Source: Anaeromassilibacillus sp. An200 (GTDB lineage: Bacteria > Bacillota > Clostridia > Oscillospirales > Acutalibacteraceae). From it: a DNA stretch of 64,000 bases. The notes under the pieces are model-generated. The model did no database searches, had not been told where the DNA came from, and was given only the letters and a program-made list of their open reading frames with translations. Positions 41,350-49,918 of this stretch are shown piece after piece; within the stretch, counting starts at the first letter, position 1, and each line of letters begins with the position of its first letter. Position numbers and translations under genes: made by a program. The DNA is taken from the NCBI RefSeq assembly GCF_002160025.1, contig NZ_NFJU01000014.1, positions 1-64,000 on the forward strand. Direction: 5' to 3'.

Positions 41350-41373
41350 AAAGAGCGGGTCGCCCCACTCTTT
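41350..41373 (-). terminator. Leader hairpin of the rimP-nusA operon, possible attenuator
   Basis: On the transcript, AAAGAGTGGG, four bases, CCCGCTCTTT, then TGTTTG. It is between the promoter and rimP and resembles an intrinsic terminator that NusA could use for feedback. Confidence 0.6.
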
Positions 41374-41400
41374 CATCATTCCACCATATCAAACATTGTT

Positions 41401-41429
41401 ATTTTAACACAAGGCCCATGAAAAATCAA
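41401..41429 (-). promoter_or_regulatory. Promoter of the rimP-nusA-infB operon
   Basis: Minus strand TTGATT (41424-41429), 17 bp, TAAAAT (41401-41406). Confidence 0.6.
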
Positions 41430-41498
41430 GCGGCTCCTCCGCAAAACGGCGAGCGCTTTTGCCCGCCGGAATTGTGGAAAATGAGGGAAACCGGGCGT

Positions 41499-42035
41499 TC
41501 AGCTTTCCATCTGGCGGCCCAGGAAGCTCGCCGCCACCTGCGCCAGCTTTGTCTCCGCGTCCCCCAGGGCCGCGCCGCCCTCCGGCTGTAAAACCACGAC
41601 CGCGCCCGTCACATCGCTCTCGGCGATGATGGGGTACACGATCGACGCGGGGCGGCTGACGCCCTCCACCGGGCGCAGGCGGCTCGCGCCGTTGCTCACA
41701 AAGCTGTGGCGCGACTGCATATATTCCTCCAGCTCCGGCGAGACGCGCCGCTCCAGATACTCACGCCGCGGCACCCCCGCCGCCGCCACCACATGGTCGC
41801 GGTCGCACACGAGCGTCGGCAGGTTCGCCGTCTTGCTCAGTACCTCGGCATACTGGGACGCGAAGGACGAAAGCTCCCCCACCGGGGAGTATTTGCGGAA
41901 CACCACTCCGCCCTGCGCGTCCGTGAAAATTTCCAGCGGGTCACCCTCCCGGATCCGCAGCGTGCGCCGGATCTCCTTCGGGATCACCACGCGCCCCAGA
42001 TCGTCGATTCTTCTCACAATTCCCGTGGCTTTCAT
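41499..42035 (-). CDS. spoVT: Stage V sporulation protein T
   Basis: 178 residues. An AbrB-type DNA-binding domain (MKATGIVRRIDDLGRVVIPKEIRR onwards) plus a C-terminal GAF domain. SpoVT tunes sigma-G-dependent genes in the forespore, so the host very probably sporulates. It is a single gene. Confidence 0.96.
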   Translation of the reverse strand: MKATGIVRRIDDLGRVVIPKEIRRTLRIREGDPLEIFTDAQGGVVFRKYSPVGELSSFASQYAEVLSKTANLPTLVCDRDHVVAAAGVPRREYLERRVSPELEEYMQSRHSFVSNGASRLRPVEGVSRPASIVYPIIAESDVTGAVVVLQPEGGAALGDAETKLAQVAASFLGRQMES

Positions 42036-42110
42036 ACCATTCCTCCATAGATACAGCCGGAAGGATTCCGGCGAAATTTCTCATGGGTAGTATTGCCGGG
42101 GCATGAAGAA

Positions 42111-43652
42111 TTATCCGTTTTCAGAGGGCTGATTTGACGGGGAGATTTCTGCGGGTGCGGCGGCTTTGCCGGAAGAATCCATGTTTGCCGTTTGCGCGGG
42201 AGCTGGAGCCGGGGCGCAAGGTTCCTGGCCGGCCGCGGCCACTTTTCCGCCGATCATGCCGGAAAGCAGAGCTTTCACATCAATGCCCATGCCCTGGGAA
42301 ATCCCCTCGGTGATCTGCGTGGTTCCGTTGATGATGTCCTGTAAAAGCTTGGCGCTGTTGCCATCACCGTACATGGTGATCTTATCCACTTTTGAAAGAG
42401 GCTCGGCCACGTTCCGGGCAATCGCGGGCAGGGCGTTCATGACCATCTCAATGACAGCCGCCTGGCCGTATTTTTTCATAGCCTCCGCTTTCCTGTCGAT
42501 GCCCTCCGCCTCTGCCAGCGCCTTCGCCTGGATGGACGCGGCCTCCGCTTTACCCACGGCGGAGATACCGGCGGCTTCCTGCTCCTTGGCGAAGCGGGCG
42601 GCTTCCGCCTGCTTTTTCACGGCCTCCGCCTCTTGCTCCTGCTCGTACCGCCTGGCTTCCGCGTCCTTCTGGCGCTGGAACAGAGCGGCCTGCGCCTCCT
42701 GCTCCTTGCGGTAACGGTCGGCGTCCGCTTTGGCGCGGATCTCCGCGTCCAGCGCCTGCTTGGCCACCTCTACCTCCTGCTTTTTCAGCTCGGCTTCGCG
42801 GGCGGTTTTGGCGATCTCCGCGTCCACTGTGGCGGTACCGATGATCTTCTGCTGGGCCTGGTTCTGGATCTCGTAGGCGGCTTCCGCTTCGGCCTTTTTG
42901 GTGTCTGCCGAGATCTTCAGCTCCGCCCGCTTGATCTCCAGTTCATTCTGCTTCTGGGCGATTTGGGTCTGGGATTCCACCTTGGCGTCGTTGGCCGCCT
43001 TGTCCGCGTCGGCCTGGGCAATGGCCACGTCCCGGTCCGCCTGGGCTTTGGCGATGGCGGCATTCTTCTTGATGAGGGAGGTGTTTTCCGCGCCCAGATC
43101 CTGGATCAGGCCGTTTTCATCCTGCACATTCTGAATGTTGCAGGAGAGGATCTCAATGCCCAGCTTTTCCATGTCCCGGGAGGCCTTCTGCATCACCTGG
43201 TCGGAGAAGGAGTCCCGGTCGGTGTTGATCTTTTCCAGCGTCAGCGTGCCGATGATCTCCCGCATGTTGCCCTGGAGGGAATCCTTCAGATCCTGGGCGA
43301 TGTCAACGCCTTTCTTGTTCAGAAAGTTCTTGGCTGCCAGCCGGATGCCTTTTTCCTCCGGAGAGATGCGCACCTTGGCCACGGCATCCACGGAGACATT
43401 GATGAAGTCGTTGGTCGGAACGGACTGCTCCGTCTTGATGTCCACCGTCATCTGGCCCAGATACAGTTTGTCCAGGCGCTCCAGAAAGGGAATGCGGATG
43501 CCCGCCTGCCCGATGAGGATGCGGCTGTTTTTCCGCAGGCCGGAGATGATGTACGCCTGATCCGGCGGGGCTTTGACATACCCCATGAGCAGTATGATGA
43601 GGATCACAATAACCGGGATAAGGATCGGTAGGGAATTCCACAGAAAATTCAT
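42111..43652 (-). CDS. Flotillin-like SPFH membrane protein
   Basis: 513 residues. One N-terminal membrane segment (LPILIPVIVILIILLMGYV, 6-25), an SPFH/band 7 domain (APPDQAYIISGLRKNSRILIGQAGIRIPFLERLD), a long coiled coil rich in Ala, Glu, Lys and Gln (about 190-400), and a C-terminal helix. Flotillins form membrane microdomains or cage-like rings. Start at 43652 is preferred to 43700. It lies 28 bp downstream of a membrane protein with no NfeD similarity, in place of the usual NfeD partner. Confidence 0.92.
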   Translation of the reverse strand: MNFLWNSLPILIPVIVILIILLMGYVKAPPDQAYIISGLRKNSRILIGQAGIRIPFLERLDKLYLGQMTVDIKTEQSVPTNDFINVSVDAVAKVRISPEEKGIRLAAKNFLNKKGVDIAQDLKDSLQGNMREIIGTLTLEKINTDRDSFSDQVMQKASRDMEKLGIEILSCNIQNVQDENGLIQDLGAENTSLIKKNAAIAKAQADRDVAIAQADADKAANDAKVESQTQIAQKQNELEIKRAELKISADTKKAEAEAAYEIQNQAQQKIIGTATVDAEIAKTAREAELKKQEVEVAKQALDAEIRAKADADRYRKEQEAQAALFQRQKDAEARRYEQEQEAEAVKKQAEAARFAKEQEAAGISAVGKAEAASIQAKALAEAEGIDRKAEAMKKYGQAAVIEMVMNALPAIARNVAEPLSKVDKITMYGDGNSAKLLQDIINGTTQITEGISQGMGIDVKALLSGMIGGKVAAAGQEPCAPAPAPAQTANMDSSGKAAAPAEISPSNQPSENG

Positions 43653-43680
43653 GCATGACACCTGCTCTTTCTTCTGTATG

Positions 43681-44205
43681 TTAGGGCTTGCTGGAAGCAT
43701 GATCCCCGCTGTTTTTTTCTCCGGGAGCGGCTGCCTCCTGCCGCTGTTTGTCCAAAATCCGCTGCGTCGCTTCCACGGACTTCCGGAGCGCTTCCTGGTT
43801 GCTTTTTTCCAGTTCCCGCAGGTGGCCTGCCAGGTCCTCCTGCATGGAGATCAGTGCCCTGGTGGTCATCTGGAACCGGCCGGCGTCCTCCCCGTGGGAA
43901 AGCTGCCAGTCAAACCACGCCCGGTACCGCTTGCGCTCTTTGGGAAGCAAATAGACCAGAAGGCCGTCCTGCTCTTTGCCGCGGGGATAGTAGACAGGAC
44001 CGTCCACCTGCATTTCCCATTTCTCCGGGGCGGCGCGGTACAGAGCCATGATCTGATCAAAAGTCAGAAGCAGAATCTCTCCATTTTGGGAACGCTCCCG
44101 CAGATACACGGACTCCTTTCGCAGGATGTGGAGGGAAAGAAGAACCAGGATCAGGGCCAGCGCCGCACAACCGGCGAGAATGCCTATCGTGATCGGGGTA
44201 TCCAT
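43681..44205 (-). CDS. Membrane-anchored protein upstream of flotillin
   Basis: 174 residues. One N-terminal membrane helix (TIGILAGCAALALILVLLSLHIL), then a soluble region with WEMQVDGPVYYPRGKEQDGLLVYLLPKERKRYRAWFDWQL, and a helical, basic C terminus. Not recognised. The tight spacing to the flotillin gene (28 bp) and the shared promoter at 44236-44264 suggest a flotillin partner taking the NfeD position. Confidence 0.75.
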   Translation of the reverse strand: MDTPITIGILAGCAALALILVLLSLHILRKESVYLRERSQNGEILLLTFDQIMALYRAAPEKWEMQVDGPVYYPRGKEQDGLLVYLLPKERKRYRAWFDWQLSHGEDAGRFQMTTRALISMQEDLAGHLRELEKSNQEALRKSVEATQRILDKQRQEAAAPGEKNSGDHASSKP

Positions 44206-44235
44206 AACAACCTCCTCTCCTTCGGAACTACCCTT

Positions 44236-44264
44236 AGTATAGCGAAAACAAAACTCAATTACAA
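44236..44264 (-). promoter_or_regulatory. Promoter of the flotillin operon
   Basis: Minus strand TTGTAA (44259-44264), 17 bp, TATACT (44236-44241). Confidence 0.6.
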
Positions 44265-44409
44265 CACTTCCCGTGCGGCTTTTTGTTTATTTTATACACT
44301 TTCCCCGCGCTGTCCTGCCGGAAAATTCTGGGATTTTCTCCCGAGCGGCCCCGGATCTTTTGTTTTCTTGCACGACGCATAAAATGTTCGATTTTTGTTC
44401 GAAAACAGC

Positions 44410-44438
44410 TTGCAAAATAAGAACATATGTGCTAAACT
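44410..44438 (+). promoter_or_regulatory. Promoter with LexA-like box
   Basis: TTGCAA (44410-44415), 17 bp, TAAACT (44433-44438). The spacer contains GAACATATGTGC (44421-44432), one mismatch from the Gram-positive GAAC-N4-GTTC LexA core. An inverted repeat ATGTGC/GCACAT (44427-44446) overlaps the -10 box. Several TTCGAA/CGAAC fragments surround it. Confidence 0.45.
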
Positions 44439-44498
44439 AAGCACATGGTCGAACAAAATATCGAATATAACAGAACATACGGTTGGAGGGAATGGGCG

Positions 44499-44882
44499 AT
44501 GATGGAAATTGGAATGGTGACGGCGATTGCGGCGGCAGCAATGTTTTTCTGGTACCGTCCGCGCTGGGGCGAGGGAGCAAAGCTGTGCGCGCTGTGTTTT
44601 GTGATGGGATTGGCAGGCATGTTCATGGGCGGGTGCGGGCCTCTGCTCGCGGTGCTGGAGGGGCTGCTGGCGATGGTGGCGGGCGTGTGCTGCCTGTTTT
44701 CCCTGCACCGGGAAAAGCTGGCCCGCCTGCGGGCACAAAAGCGCCGCGCACACCAAAAAGCGCAGCCCGTCCCGGCACAGCAGCCCGCCCCGGCGCAGGC
44801 GGACAGGGCCGCAGCGTCGGATCGCGCCCCGCTGCTGACGGTGCTGTACGGCGGGGAGCCCCGGGGACGCGGCTGCGCTTGA
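44499..44882 (+). CDS. Small membrane protein behind the SOS-like promoter
   Basis: 127 residues. Two or three hydrophobic segments (IGMVTAIAAAAMFFWY; LCALCFVMGLAGMFMGGCGPLLAVLEGLLAMVAGVCCLF), then a basic/Ala/Gln/Pro-rich cytoplasmic tail. TTGGAGGG precedes the ATG at 44499. Not recognised. If the upstream box is real, damage-induced expression would recall YneA-type division inhibitors, but there is no LysM or similar domain. Confidence 0.65.
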   Translation: MMEIGMVTAIAAAAMFFWYRPRWGEGAKLCALCFVMGLAGMFMGGCGPLLAVLEGLLAMVAGVCCLFSLHREKLARLRAQKRRAHQKAQPVPAQQPAPAQADRAAASDRAPLLTVLYGGEPRGRGCA

Positions 44883-44908
44883 CAAGCTCTCCCGCCCGGC
44901 GGTATACT
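44879..44908 (+). promoter_or_regulatory. Promoter of the 150-residue membrane protein gene
   Basis: Perfect TTGACA (44879-44884), 18 bp, TATACT (44903-44908). Confidence 0.6.
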
Positions 44909-44952
44909 GGTACAAAACCGGCGCTGAGCCGGATAACGGGGGATTTTATCGG

Positions 44953-45405
44953 ATGACAGGCTACATTTATGTTTTCCTGTGGTTTGCGGTGGGGCTGCTG
45001 CTTCTGTTCCGCTTCGGCAAGGAGAATAAGGTCTTTTACCCGCTCGGCGGCTTTTTCCTTCTGCTGGGCGTGTGGTGGCTGGTGGATACACTCCAGGGCG
45101 GCACGATGTTCCAGGGCGTGTGGGGCTGGGTGCTGCGTGTGGTGACAGCCGGCGCGCTGGTGCTGGCGTGCACCGTCTATTATAAGGAAACGAAGCGCTC
45201 CCGCGAGGAGGACGAAGCCCGGAAGCGGGAGCAGGCCGAGGCCCGGAAGGCCGCCATGCTGCCGCGCGACGGCGAACCTCTGAGCGAAAAAGCCGGAGAC
45301 GAAACGGACGCGCCCGGCGAGAACGGCCTGCAGGAAAACCCGGACGGCCCCGGGGCGGACGCACCCGGAGGGGAATCCTCCGGCGGGGACGCGGACGGCG
45401 AATAG
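44953..45405 (+). CDS. Membrane protein with acidic tail
   Basis: 150 residues. Three membrane helices (YIYVFLWFAVGLLLLFRF; YPLGGFFLLLGVWWLVDTL; GWVLRVVTAGALVLACTVYY), then a charged and Gly/Pro/Asp-rich cytoplasmic tail. Own promoter at 44879. Not recognised; a hairpin at about 45416-45466 ends the transcript. Confidence 0.7.
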   Translation: MTGYIYVFLWFAVGLLLLFRFGKENKVFYPLGGFFLLLGVWWLVDTLQGGTMFQGVWGWVLRVVTAGALVLACTVYYKETKRSREEDEARKREQAEARKAAMLPRDGEPLSEKAGDETDAPGENGLQENPDGPGADAPGGESSGGDADGE

Positions 45406-45415
45406 GAAACGGACA

Positions 45416-45466
45416 GAGCGCTCCTCTGCGCCGCACGGAAACGCGCGGCATGGAGGGGCGCTCTTC
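45416..45466. terminator. Terminator before the dam-type gene
   Basis: AGAGCGCTCCTC pairs with GGGGCGCTCT through a longer imperfect stem; followed by TCTCTT. Confidence 0.5.
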
Positions 45467-45468
45467 TC

Positions 45469-45497
45469 TTGTGGAGACGGTCGAAGTGTGGTAGAAT
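45469..45497 (+). promoter_or_regulatory. Promoter of the Dam-type R-M pair
   Basis: TTGTGG (45469-45474), 17 bp, TAGAAT (45492-45497) with TGG in front as an extended -10. Confidence 0.55.
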
Positions 45498-45534
45498 ACG
45501 AAGATAAACTCCGGACGGGGAGGAAGGAAACAAG

Positions 45535-46386
45535 ATGGCGGCAAAAAGGGGAAAGAGGGATCGCGAGGCGGTTCCGGTGGTGAAATGGGTGGGAGGAAAG
45601 CGTCAGCTTCTGGCGGCGCTCGATCCCCTGCTGCCCAAGCGGATCCGCACATACTGCGAGCCGTTTGTCGGGGGCGGGGCGATGCTCTTCCATTTGCAGC
45701 CGGACAGCGCCTTTGTCAACGACGTGAACCCGGAGCTGATCAACCTCTATGAGGTCATCCGGGACGACGTGGACGGCCTGCTGCACGAGCTGTCCGCTTT
45801 CTCCAATGACGCGGAATGTTTCTACGCCGTGCGCGACTGGGACCGTGATCCGCAGTCTTACGCGCAGATTGACCGTGTGCGGCGCGCGGCGCGGATTGTT
45901 TACCTGAACAAGACGTGCTACAACGGCCTGTTCCGCGTCAACAGCGCGGGGGAGTTCAACACGCCGTTCGGACGGTACAAAAATCCCGGCATCGTGAACG
46001 AGACCGCGCTGCGGGCGGTGCACCGCTATTTTTCTTCGGCGGACATTCAGTTTTCGTGCGAGGACTATGCGAAGGTGCTCGACCGCCTGCCGCCGCAGAC
46101 GTTTGTGTATCTGGATCCGCCGTATGATCCTGTGTCGGATACGGCGAACTTCACCGGATACGCCAAGGCGGGCTTCGGGCGCGAGGAGCAGATCCGGCTG
46201 CGCGAGTGCTGCGATACGCTGACGAAGCGGGGGATCCGCTTCATGCTCTCGAATTCCGCGACGGCCTTCATCCGCGAGCAGTACGCGGCGTACCACATCA
46301 CCGCCGTGAGCGCGCGCCGTGCCGTCAACTCCGATCCGAGCAAGCGCGGAAGCGTGGAAGAGGTGGTGATCCGCAATTATGAGTAA
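45535..46386 (+). CDS. dam: Dam-family DNA adenine methyltransferase
   Basis: 283 residues, class alpha: KWVGGKRQLL and EPFVGGGAMLFHL bind AdoMet, YLDPPYDPVSDTANFTGY is the catalytic motif. Dam/DpnIIA-type enzymes methylate adenine, most often in GATC. It is followed with an 8-bp overlap by a nuclease gene, so it is the protective half of a type II R-M system, not a housekeeping Dam. GGAAGGAAACAAG precedes the ATG. GATC is the probable but unproven target. Confidence 0.93.
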   Translation: MAAKRGKRDREAVPVVKWVGGKRQLLAALDPLLPKRIRTYCEPFVGGGAMLFHLQPDSAFVNDVNPELINLYEVIRDDVDGLLHELSAFSNDAECFYAVRDWDRDPQSYAQIDRVRRAARIVYLNKTCYNGLFRVNSAGEFNTPFGRYKNPGIVNETALRAVHRYFSSADIQFSCEDYAKVLDRLPPQTFVYLDPPYDPVSDTANFTGYAKAGFGREEQIRLRECCDTLTKRGIRFMLSNSATAFIREQYAAYHITAVSARRAVNSDPSKRGSVEEVVIRNYE

Positions 46387-47671
46387 AGGGAGAAACGACG
46401 AGGCCTGGGAGGCCATTTTCGAGCGCTGGGACGTGCCGGGCACGGTGGAGCGCGAGGGCGGCTTTGTGATCTCCGCCGATCAGATCCGCGAGTACCGCGA
46501 GCCGCGCCTGATGGCGAAGTTCGATCACAGGGTGAACCTGCCGGACGTGTTTTTGCAGCATTCGCTGGCGATTCTGCCTGTGACGCGCGGGGATTATCTG
46601 ATCGGCCCGTTTGAGGCATACTGCCGGTTTGAGGAGAGCGCGGCGGCGGTGCGGCGCTTTTCGCTGCCCGCGTCGCTCGAGAGCCTGGACGGCGGGCGGA
46701 TCCCGAGTGAGTCCATCGCGGTCAACTGCGCGGCGGCTTCGGGGATTCTGGCGGATTTCCTCGGCGAGGAAACGCTGGTGCCGACCGTCTCCGGGCGCAT
46801 GAATTCCGACCGCTTTTCCTTTTCCATCCAAAGCGCGGACGGCCGGGAGCTCCCCGTGCAGGTCGACCATGCGCAGATTGAGATCGACGCGGCGTTTGAG
46901 GGCGCGAACAGCCTTGCGCTGATCGAGGCCAAGCGCGATCTCTCCGAGGATTTTCTGGTGCGTCAGCTGTATTATCCCTTCCGCGTATGGAGCGCCCGGG
47001 TGCACAAGCGCGTGCGCCCCGTGTTCCTGATCCATTCGAACGGCCTGTTCCGGCTGTATGAATATGAATTCACCGATCCGTCGTGCTATAATTCCCTGCG
47101 GCTGGTGCAGCAGAAAACCTACAGCTTGGAGGACACGGACTTCACCCGCCGCGACCTGCTTGACGTGCTGCGTGAGACGCCGCGAAGCGAGGAGCCGGAT
47201 GTGGCTTTCCCGCAGGCGAACAGCCTGGAGCGTGTGTTTAACCTGTGCGAGCTGCTGCAGGCCCAGCCGATGACGCCGCAGGAGGTGACAGCGGCGTATG
47301 ATTTCACGCTGCGGCAGGCCGGGTATTATACGGCGGCAGCGCGCTTTCTGGGGCTGGTGAAGAAGGACGGCCCCTGCTTCCGTCTGACGCAGGAGGGCCG
47401 CCGGATTCTGGAGCTCAGCTACCGCAAACGGCAGGCGGCGCTGTGCTCGCGCATGGCGAGAAGCCTTGCCTTCCGCGAGCTGCTGAACCTTGGCGCGCAC
47501 AAGCCCGAGCCTGTGACCGCCGAGGAAGCGCGGGAGCTTCTGCGGCGTGCGCGTCCGCCGGAGGTGTGGAGCGAGGAAACGCTGACGCGCCGCGCTTCCA
47601 CCGCCGTGAGCTGGGTCAACTGGCTTCTGCGCCCGCAGGGTGAGGAGGAGCAGCAGCTGACGTTTTTCTGA
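46379..47671 (+). CDS. Type II restriction endonuclease, DUF6997-like
   Basis: 430 residues. A PD-(D/E)xK nuclease core is visible: QIEIDAAFEGANSLALIEAKRD followed by FLVRQLYYPFRVW, the pattern of restriction enzymes with DUF6996/DUF6997 domains. The C-terminal part looks like a winged helix (FTLRQAGYYTAAARFLGLVKKDG). It overlaps the Dam-type gene and would cut the same site when unmethylated. Codon use and GC content look like the rest of the chromosome. Family assignment is from memory of the motif pattern. Confidence 0.82.
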   Translation: MSKGRNDEAWEAIFERWDVPGTVEREGGFVISADQIREYREPRLMAKFDHRVNLPDVFLQHSLAILPVTRGDYLIGPFEAYCRFEESAAAVRRFSLPASLESLDGGRIPSESIAVNCAAASGILADFLGEETLVPTVSGRMNSDRFSFSIQSADGRELPVQVDHAQIEIDAAFEGANSLALIEAKRDLSEDFLVRQLYYPFRVWSARVHKRVRPVFLIHSNGLFRLYEYEFTDPSCYNSLRLVQQKTYSLEDTDFTRRDLLDVLRETPRSEEPDVAFPQANSLERVFNLCELLQAQPMTPQEVTAAYDFTLRQAGYYTAAARFLGLVKKDGPCFRLTQEGRRILELSYRKRQAALCSRMARSLAFRELLNLGAHKPEPVTAEEARELLRRARPPEVWSEETLTRRASTAVSWVNWLLRPQGEEEQQLTFF

Positions 47672-47689
47672 ACGAGGGATATAGAACAA

Positions 47690-47721
47690 GACCCCCTTGC
47701 GGTGTGAATCGCAAGGGGGTC
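47690..47721. terminator. Bidirectional terminator after the R-M pair
   Basis: A perfect 12-bp stem GACCCCCTTGCG/CGCAAGGGGGTC between two converging genes. Confidence 0.8.
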
Positions 47722-47736
47722 AAATTGTGTCTGGAT

Positions 47737-48846
47737 TTATTCCGCTGCGGAGCTGCTGGCGGGTGGGGTGAAGGTGTAGAATTCGGAAGCGTGGTAGGTG
47801 GCGATGGCGGCATCGTTGAAGGTGACGCCCTCATAGGACTCGATTCCGGCCTTCACCATGTCGAGGTATTCCTCCGATTTCATGCTGGAAAGCAGGGTCT
47901 GGCGGTTGCCCTCCTGGCCGATGTAATCGTCCGCGGAATCTGCCACATTGTTCTTGCGCACAACCACGATTCCCTTGCTCAGGCCCGTGACCTCAAAGCA
48001 GCGGACCTCGCCGTTCTGCATTTCATCGAGGTTTGTCTTAATCTCGGAGGGGAAGGAGGAGTTGATATACTCTCCGTCCACCAGCTGGTTGGACAGCTGC
48101 TCATCCTCAGAGGAAATGACGGTCTTGAAATCCTCTGCCGCTTCCTCCATCGTCATTTCGCCCGCGTTGATTTTCTCCGCGTAGCCTTCAAACAGCTCGC
48201 GGCGGGCGGCGGTTTCCTCCTCCGTCATCGTGGTGTCTTCCTCGTCGCCGGTCAGCTCGCCGGAGGTCTTATAGGCCAGAGAGGAGAAGATATAGTCGAA
48301 ATCATAGTAGGTTTCTTCGAAATACGCGCGCAGCTCGTCGTCGCTGACAGCCTTTTCGCCGCCCTCGCCATAGATGGTGTTGAACAGCTTGGTGTACATC
48401 ATATTTGCCTCGCCGTAGGCGATCTCAAAGGATTCCTGGGAGACGTACTTCTTGACGGAAGCCGGGATATAGCCCCATGCGGCCGCGGCGTTGCTCTTGC
48501 CCTGGGCCTTCTCCTCGTCCGTCAGCGATGCGCCGAGCGCGTCAAGCTGATCGCGCAGGTAGAAGTATTCCTTCGTGTAGCGCATGGCCTCGTCACGGAT
48601 CCAATCCTCGGCGGGCTGGCCGTCGATCTGCTGCTCCAGCAGGGAGACAGAGCTGTCCACGCCCTCCTGCTGCTGTGCCGCGGCGATCGCGGAATAGAAG
48701 TTGTAAACGTAAACGCCGACGGGGAGACGCTCCCCATCCTTTTCCACGCTCCAGCTCTGGTCGGCAGTGGAGCAGGAGGCCGCTCCGAAGGCGGTCAGAA
48801 CGGCGAGCAGCAGGGCTGCAAGCTTTTTCTTCATTTTCATTTTCAT
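47737..48846 (-). CDS. SurA/PrsA-like foldase lipoprotein
   Basis: 369 residues. Lipoprotein signal with lipobox GAASC (Cys about 25). The mature part has the helical SurA N-terminal pattern (EDWIRDEAMRYTKEYFYLRDQLDALGASLTDEEK) and a region like a degenerate parvulin domain (AEDFKTVISSEDEQLSNQLVDGEYINSSFPSEIKTNLDEMQNGEV). It would fold exported proteins at the outer membrane face. The lack of a clear parvulin motif makes isomerase activity doubtful. Start at the first of three in-frame Met (48846). Confidence 0.82.
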   Translation of the reverse strand: MKMKMKKKLAALLLAVLTAFGAASCSTADQSWSVEKDGERLPVGVYVYNFYSAIAAAQQQEGVDSSVSLLEQQIDGQPAEDWIRDEAMRYTKEYFYLRDQLDALGASLTDEEKAQGKSNAAAAWGYIPASVKKYVSQESFEIAYGEANMMYTKLFNTIYGEGGEKAVSDDELRAYFEETYYDFDYIFSSLAYKTSGELTGDEEDTTMTEEETAARRELFEGYAEKINAGEMTMEEAAEDFKTVISSEDEQLSNQLVDGEYINSSFPSEIKTNLDEMQNGEVRCFEVTGLSKGIVVVRKNNVADSADDYIGQEGNRQTLLSSMKSEEYLDMVKAGIESYEGVTFNDAAIATYHASEFYTFTPPASSSAAE

Positions 48847-48903
48847 GACTCAACTCCGAAATCAAATTGAAATTCTGCCGGAAAATCCGGCATTGGCTCT
48901 CTA

Positions 48904-49902
48904 TTATACCCTTTTTTCTTCCTGTTGTCCAGAAGAGGGCGCGGCGGAATCCAAGGGGAAGCCGGCTTTTTCCTCTATGCGGTAGCGCGGGCGGGCCTTG
49001 ACCTCGCTGTAAATTTTCCCCACATAGCCGCCCACAACGCCCACGCACAGAAGCTGGATGCCGCCGAGCAGCCAGATCGAGCAGATGATCGCCGTCCATC
49101 CCGCCACAGTCTGGCCCATAAAATGGGAGATCAGCGCGTACAGCAGCCCGAGGATGCTTGCCATCGAGACGAAGATCCCAAGGCGCGAAATCAGCCGCAG
49201 CGGGCGCACGCTGAAGGAGGTAATCCCATCGAGCGCAAAGGAGATCATTTTTTTGAGCGGGTATTTCGATTCCCCGGCAAAGCGCTCGTGCCGGTCGTAG
49301 TAGACATAATCGCTGCGGTAGCCGATCAGCGGCACGATGCCGCGCAGGAACAGGTTGACCTCGCGGTACTCAGAGAGCGCGTCGAGCGCGCGGCGGCTCA
49401 TCAGGCGGTAATCCGCGTGGTTGTAAACCACATCGACGCCGAGCATGTGCATGAATTTATAAAAGCCCTGCGCCGTGACGCGCTTGAAGGCGGTGTCCGT
49501 GTCGCGGCGGTTGCGTACGCCGTACACCACATCGCAGCCCTCCCGGAATTTCTCCAGAAACTGCGGCAGCACGGACACATCATCCTGCAAATCCGCGTCC
49601 AGGCTGATCGCGCAGTCCGCGTGCAGGCGCGCTTCCATCAGGCCCGCCAGCAGGGCGTTCTGGTGGCCGCGGTTGTGGGCCAGCTTCAGGCCGCGCACAA
49701 ACGGGTTTTCCCGGGAAAGCGACTCAATCAGCGCCCAGGTGGCGTCGCGGCTGCCGTCGTCGACAAAGAGCATCCGGCTTTCCGGGGCGGCCAGCCCCTG
49801 CGCCTGCATAGAGGAAAGCTGTTCGGTCAGGCGGCGCGCCGTTTCGGGCAGCACCTCCTCCTCGTTGTAGCAAGGGATCACCAGATAAACAATCGAAGGC
49901 AA
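48904..49902 (-). CDS. Family 2 glycosyltransferase, DPM1/GtrB type
   Basis: 332 residues. GT-A domain with VIPCYNEEEVLPET, FVDDGSRDATW and DADLQDD, plus two C-terminal membrane helices (IFVSMASILGLLYALISHFMG and TAIICSIWLLGGIQLLCVGVVGGYVGKIY). It would load a sugar on undecaprenyl phosphate at the inner face. The start is a TTG at 49902 with AAGGAGG eight bases before it. It follows the YfhO gene by 16 bp, so the two probably act in one glycolipid or wall-glycosylation path. Confidence 0.9.
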   Translation of the reverse strand: MPSIVYLVIPCYNEEEVLPETARRLTEQLSSMQAQGLAAPESRMLFVDDGSRDATWALIESLSRENPFVRGLKLAHNRGHQNALLAGLMEARLHADCAISLDADLQDDVSVLPQFLEKFREGCDVVYGVRNRRDTDTAFKRVTAQGFYKFMHMLGVDVVYNHADYRLMSRRALDALSEYREVNLFLRGIVPLIGYRSDYVYYDRHERFAGESKYPLKKMISFALDGITSFSVRPLRLISRLGIFVSMASILGLLYALISHFMGQTVAGWTAIICSIWLLGGIQLLCVGVVGGYVGKIYSEVKARPRYRIEEKAGFPLDSAAPSSGQQEEKRV

Positions 49903-49918
49903 AACCGTTTCCTCCTTT

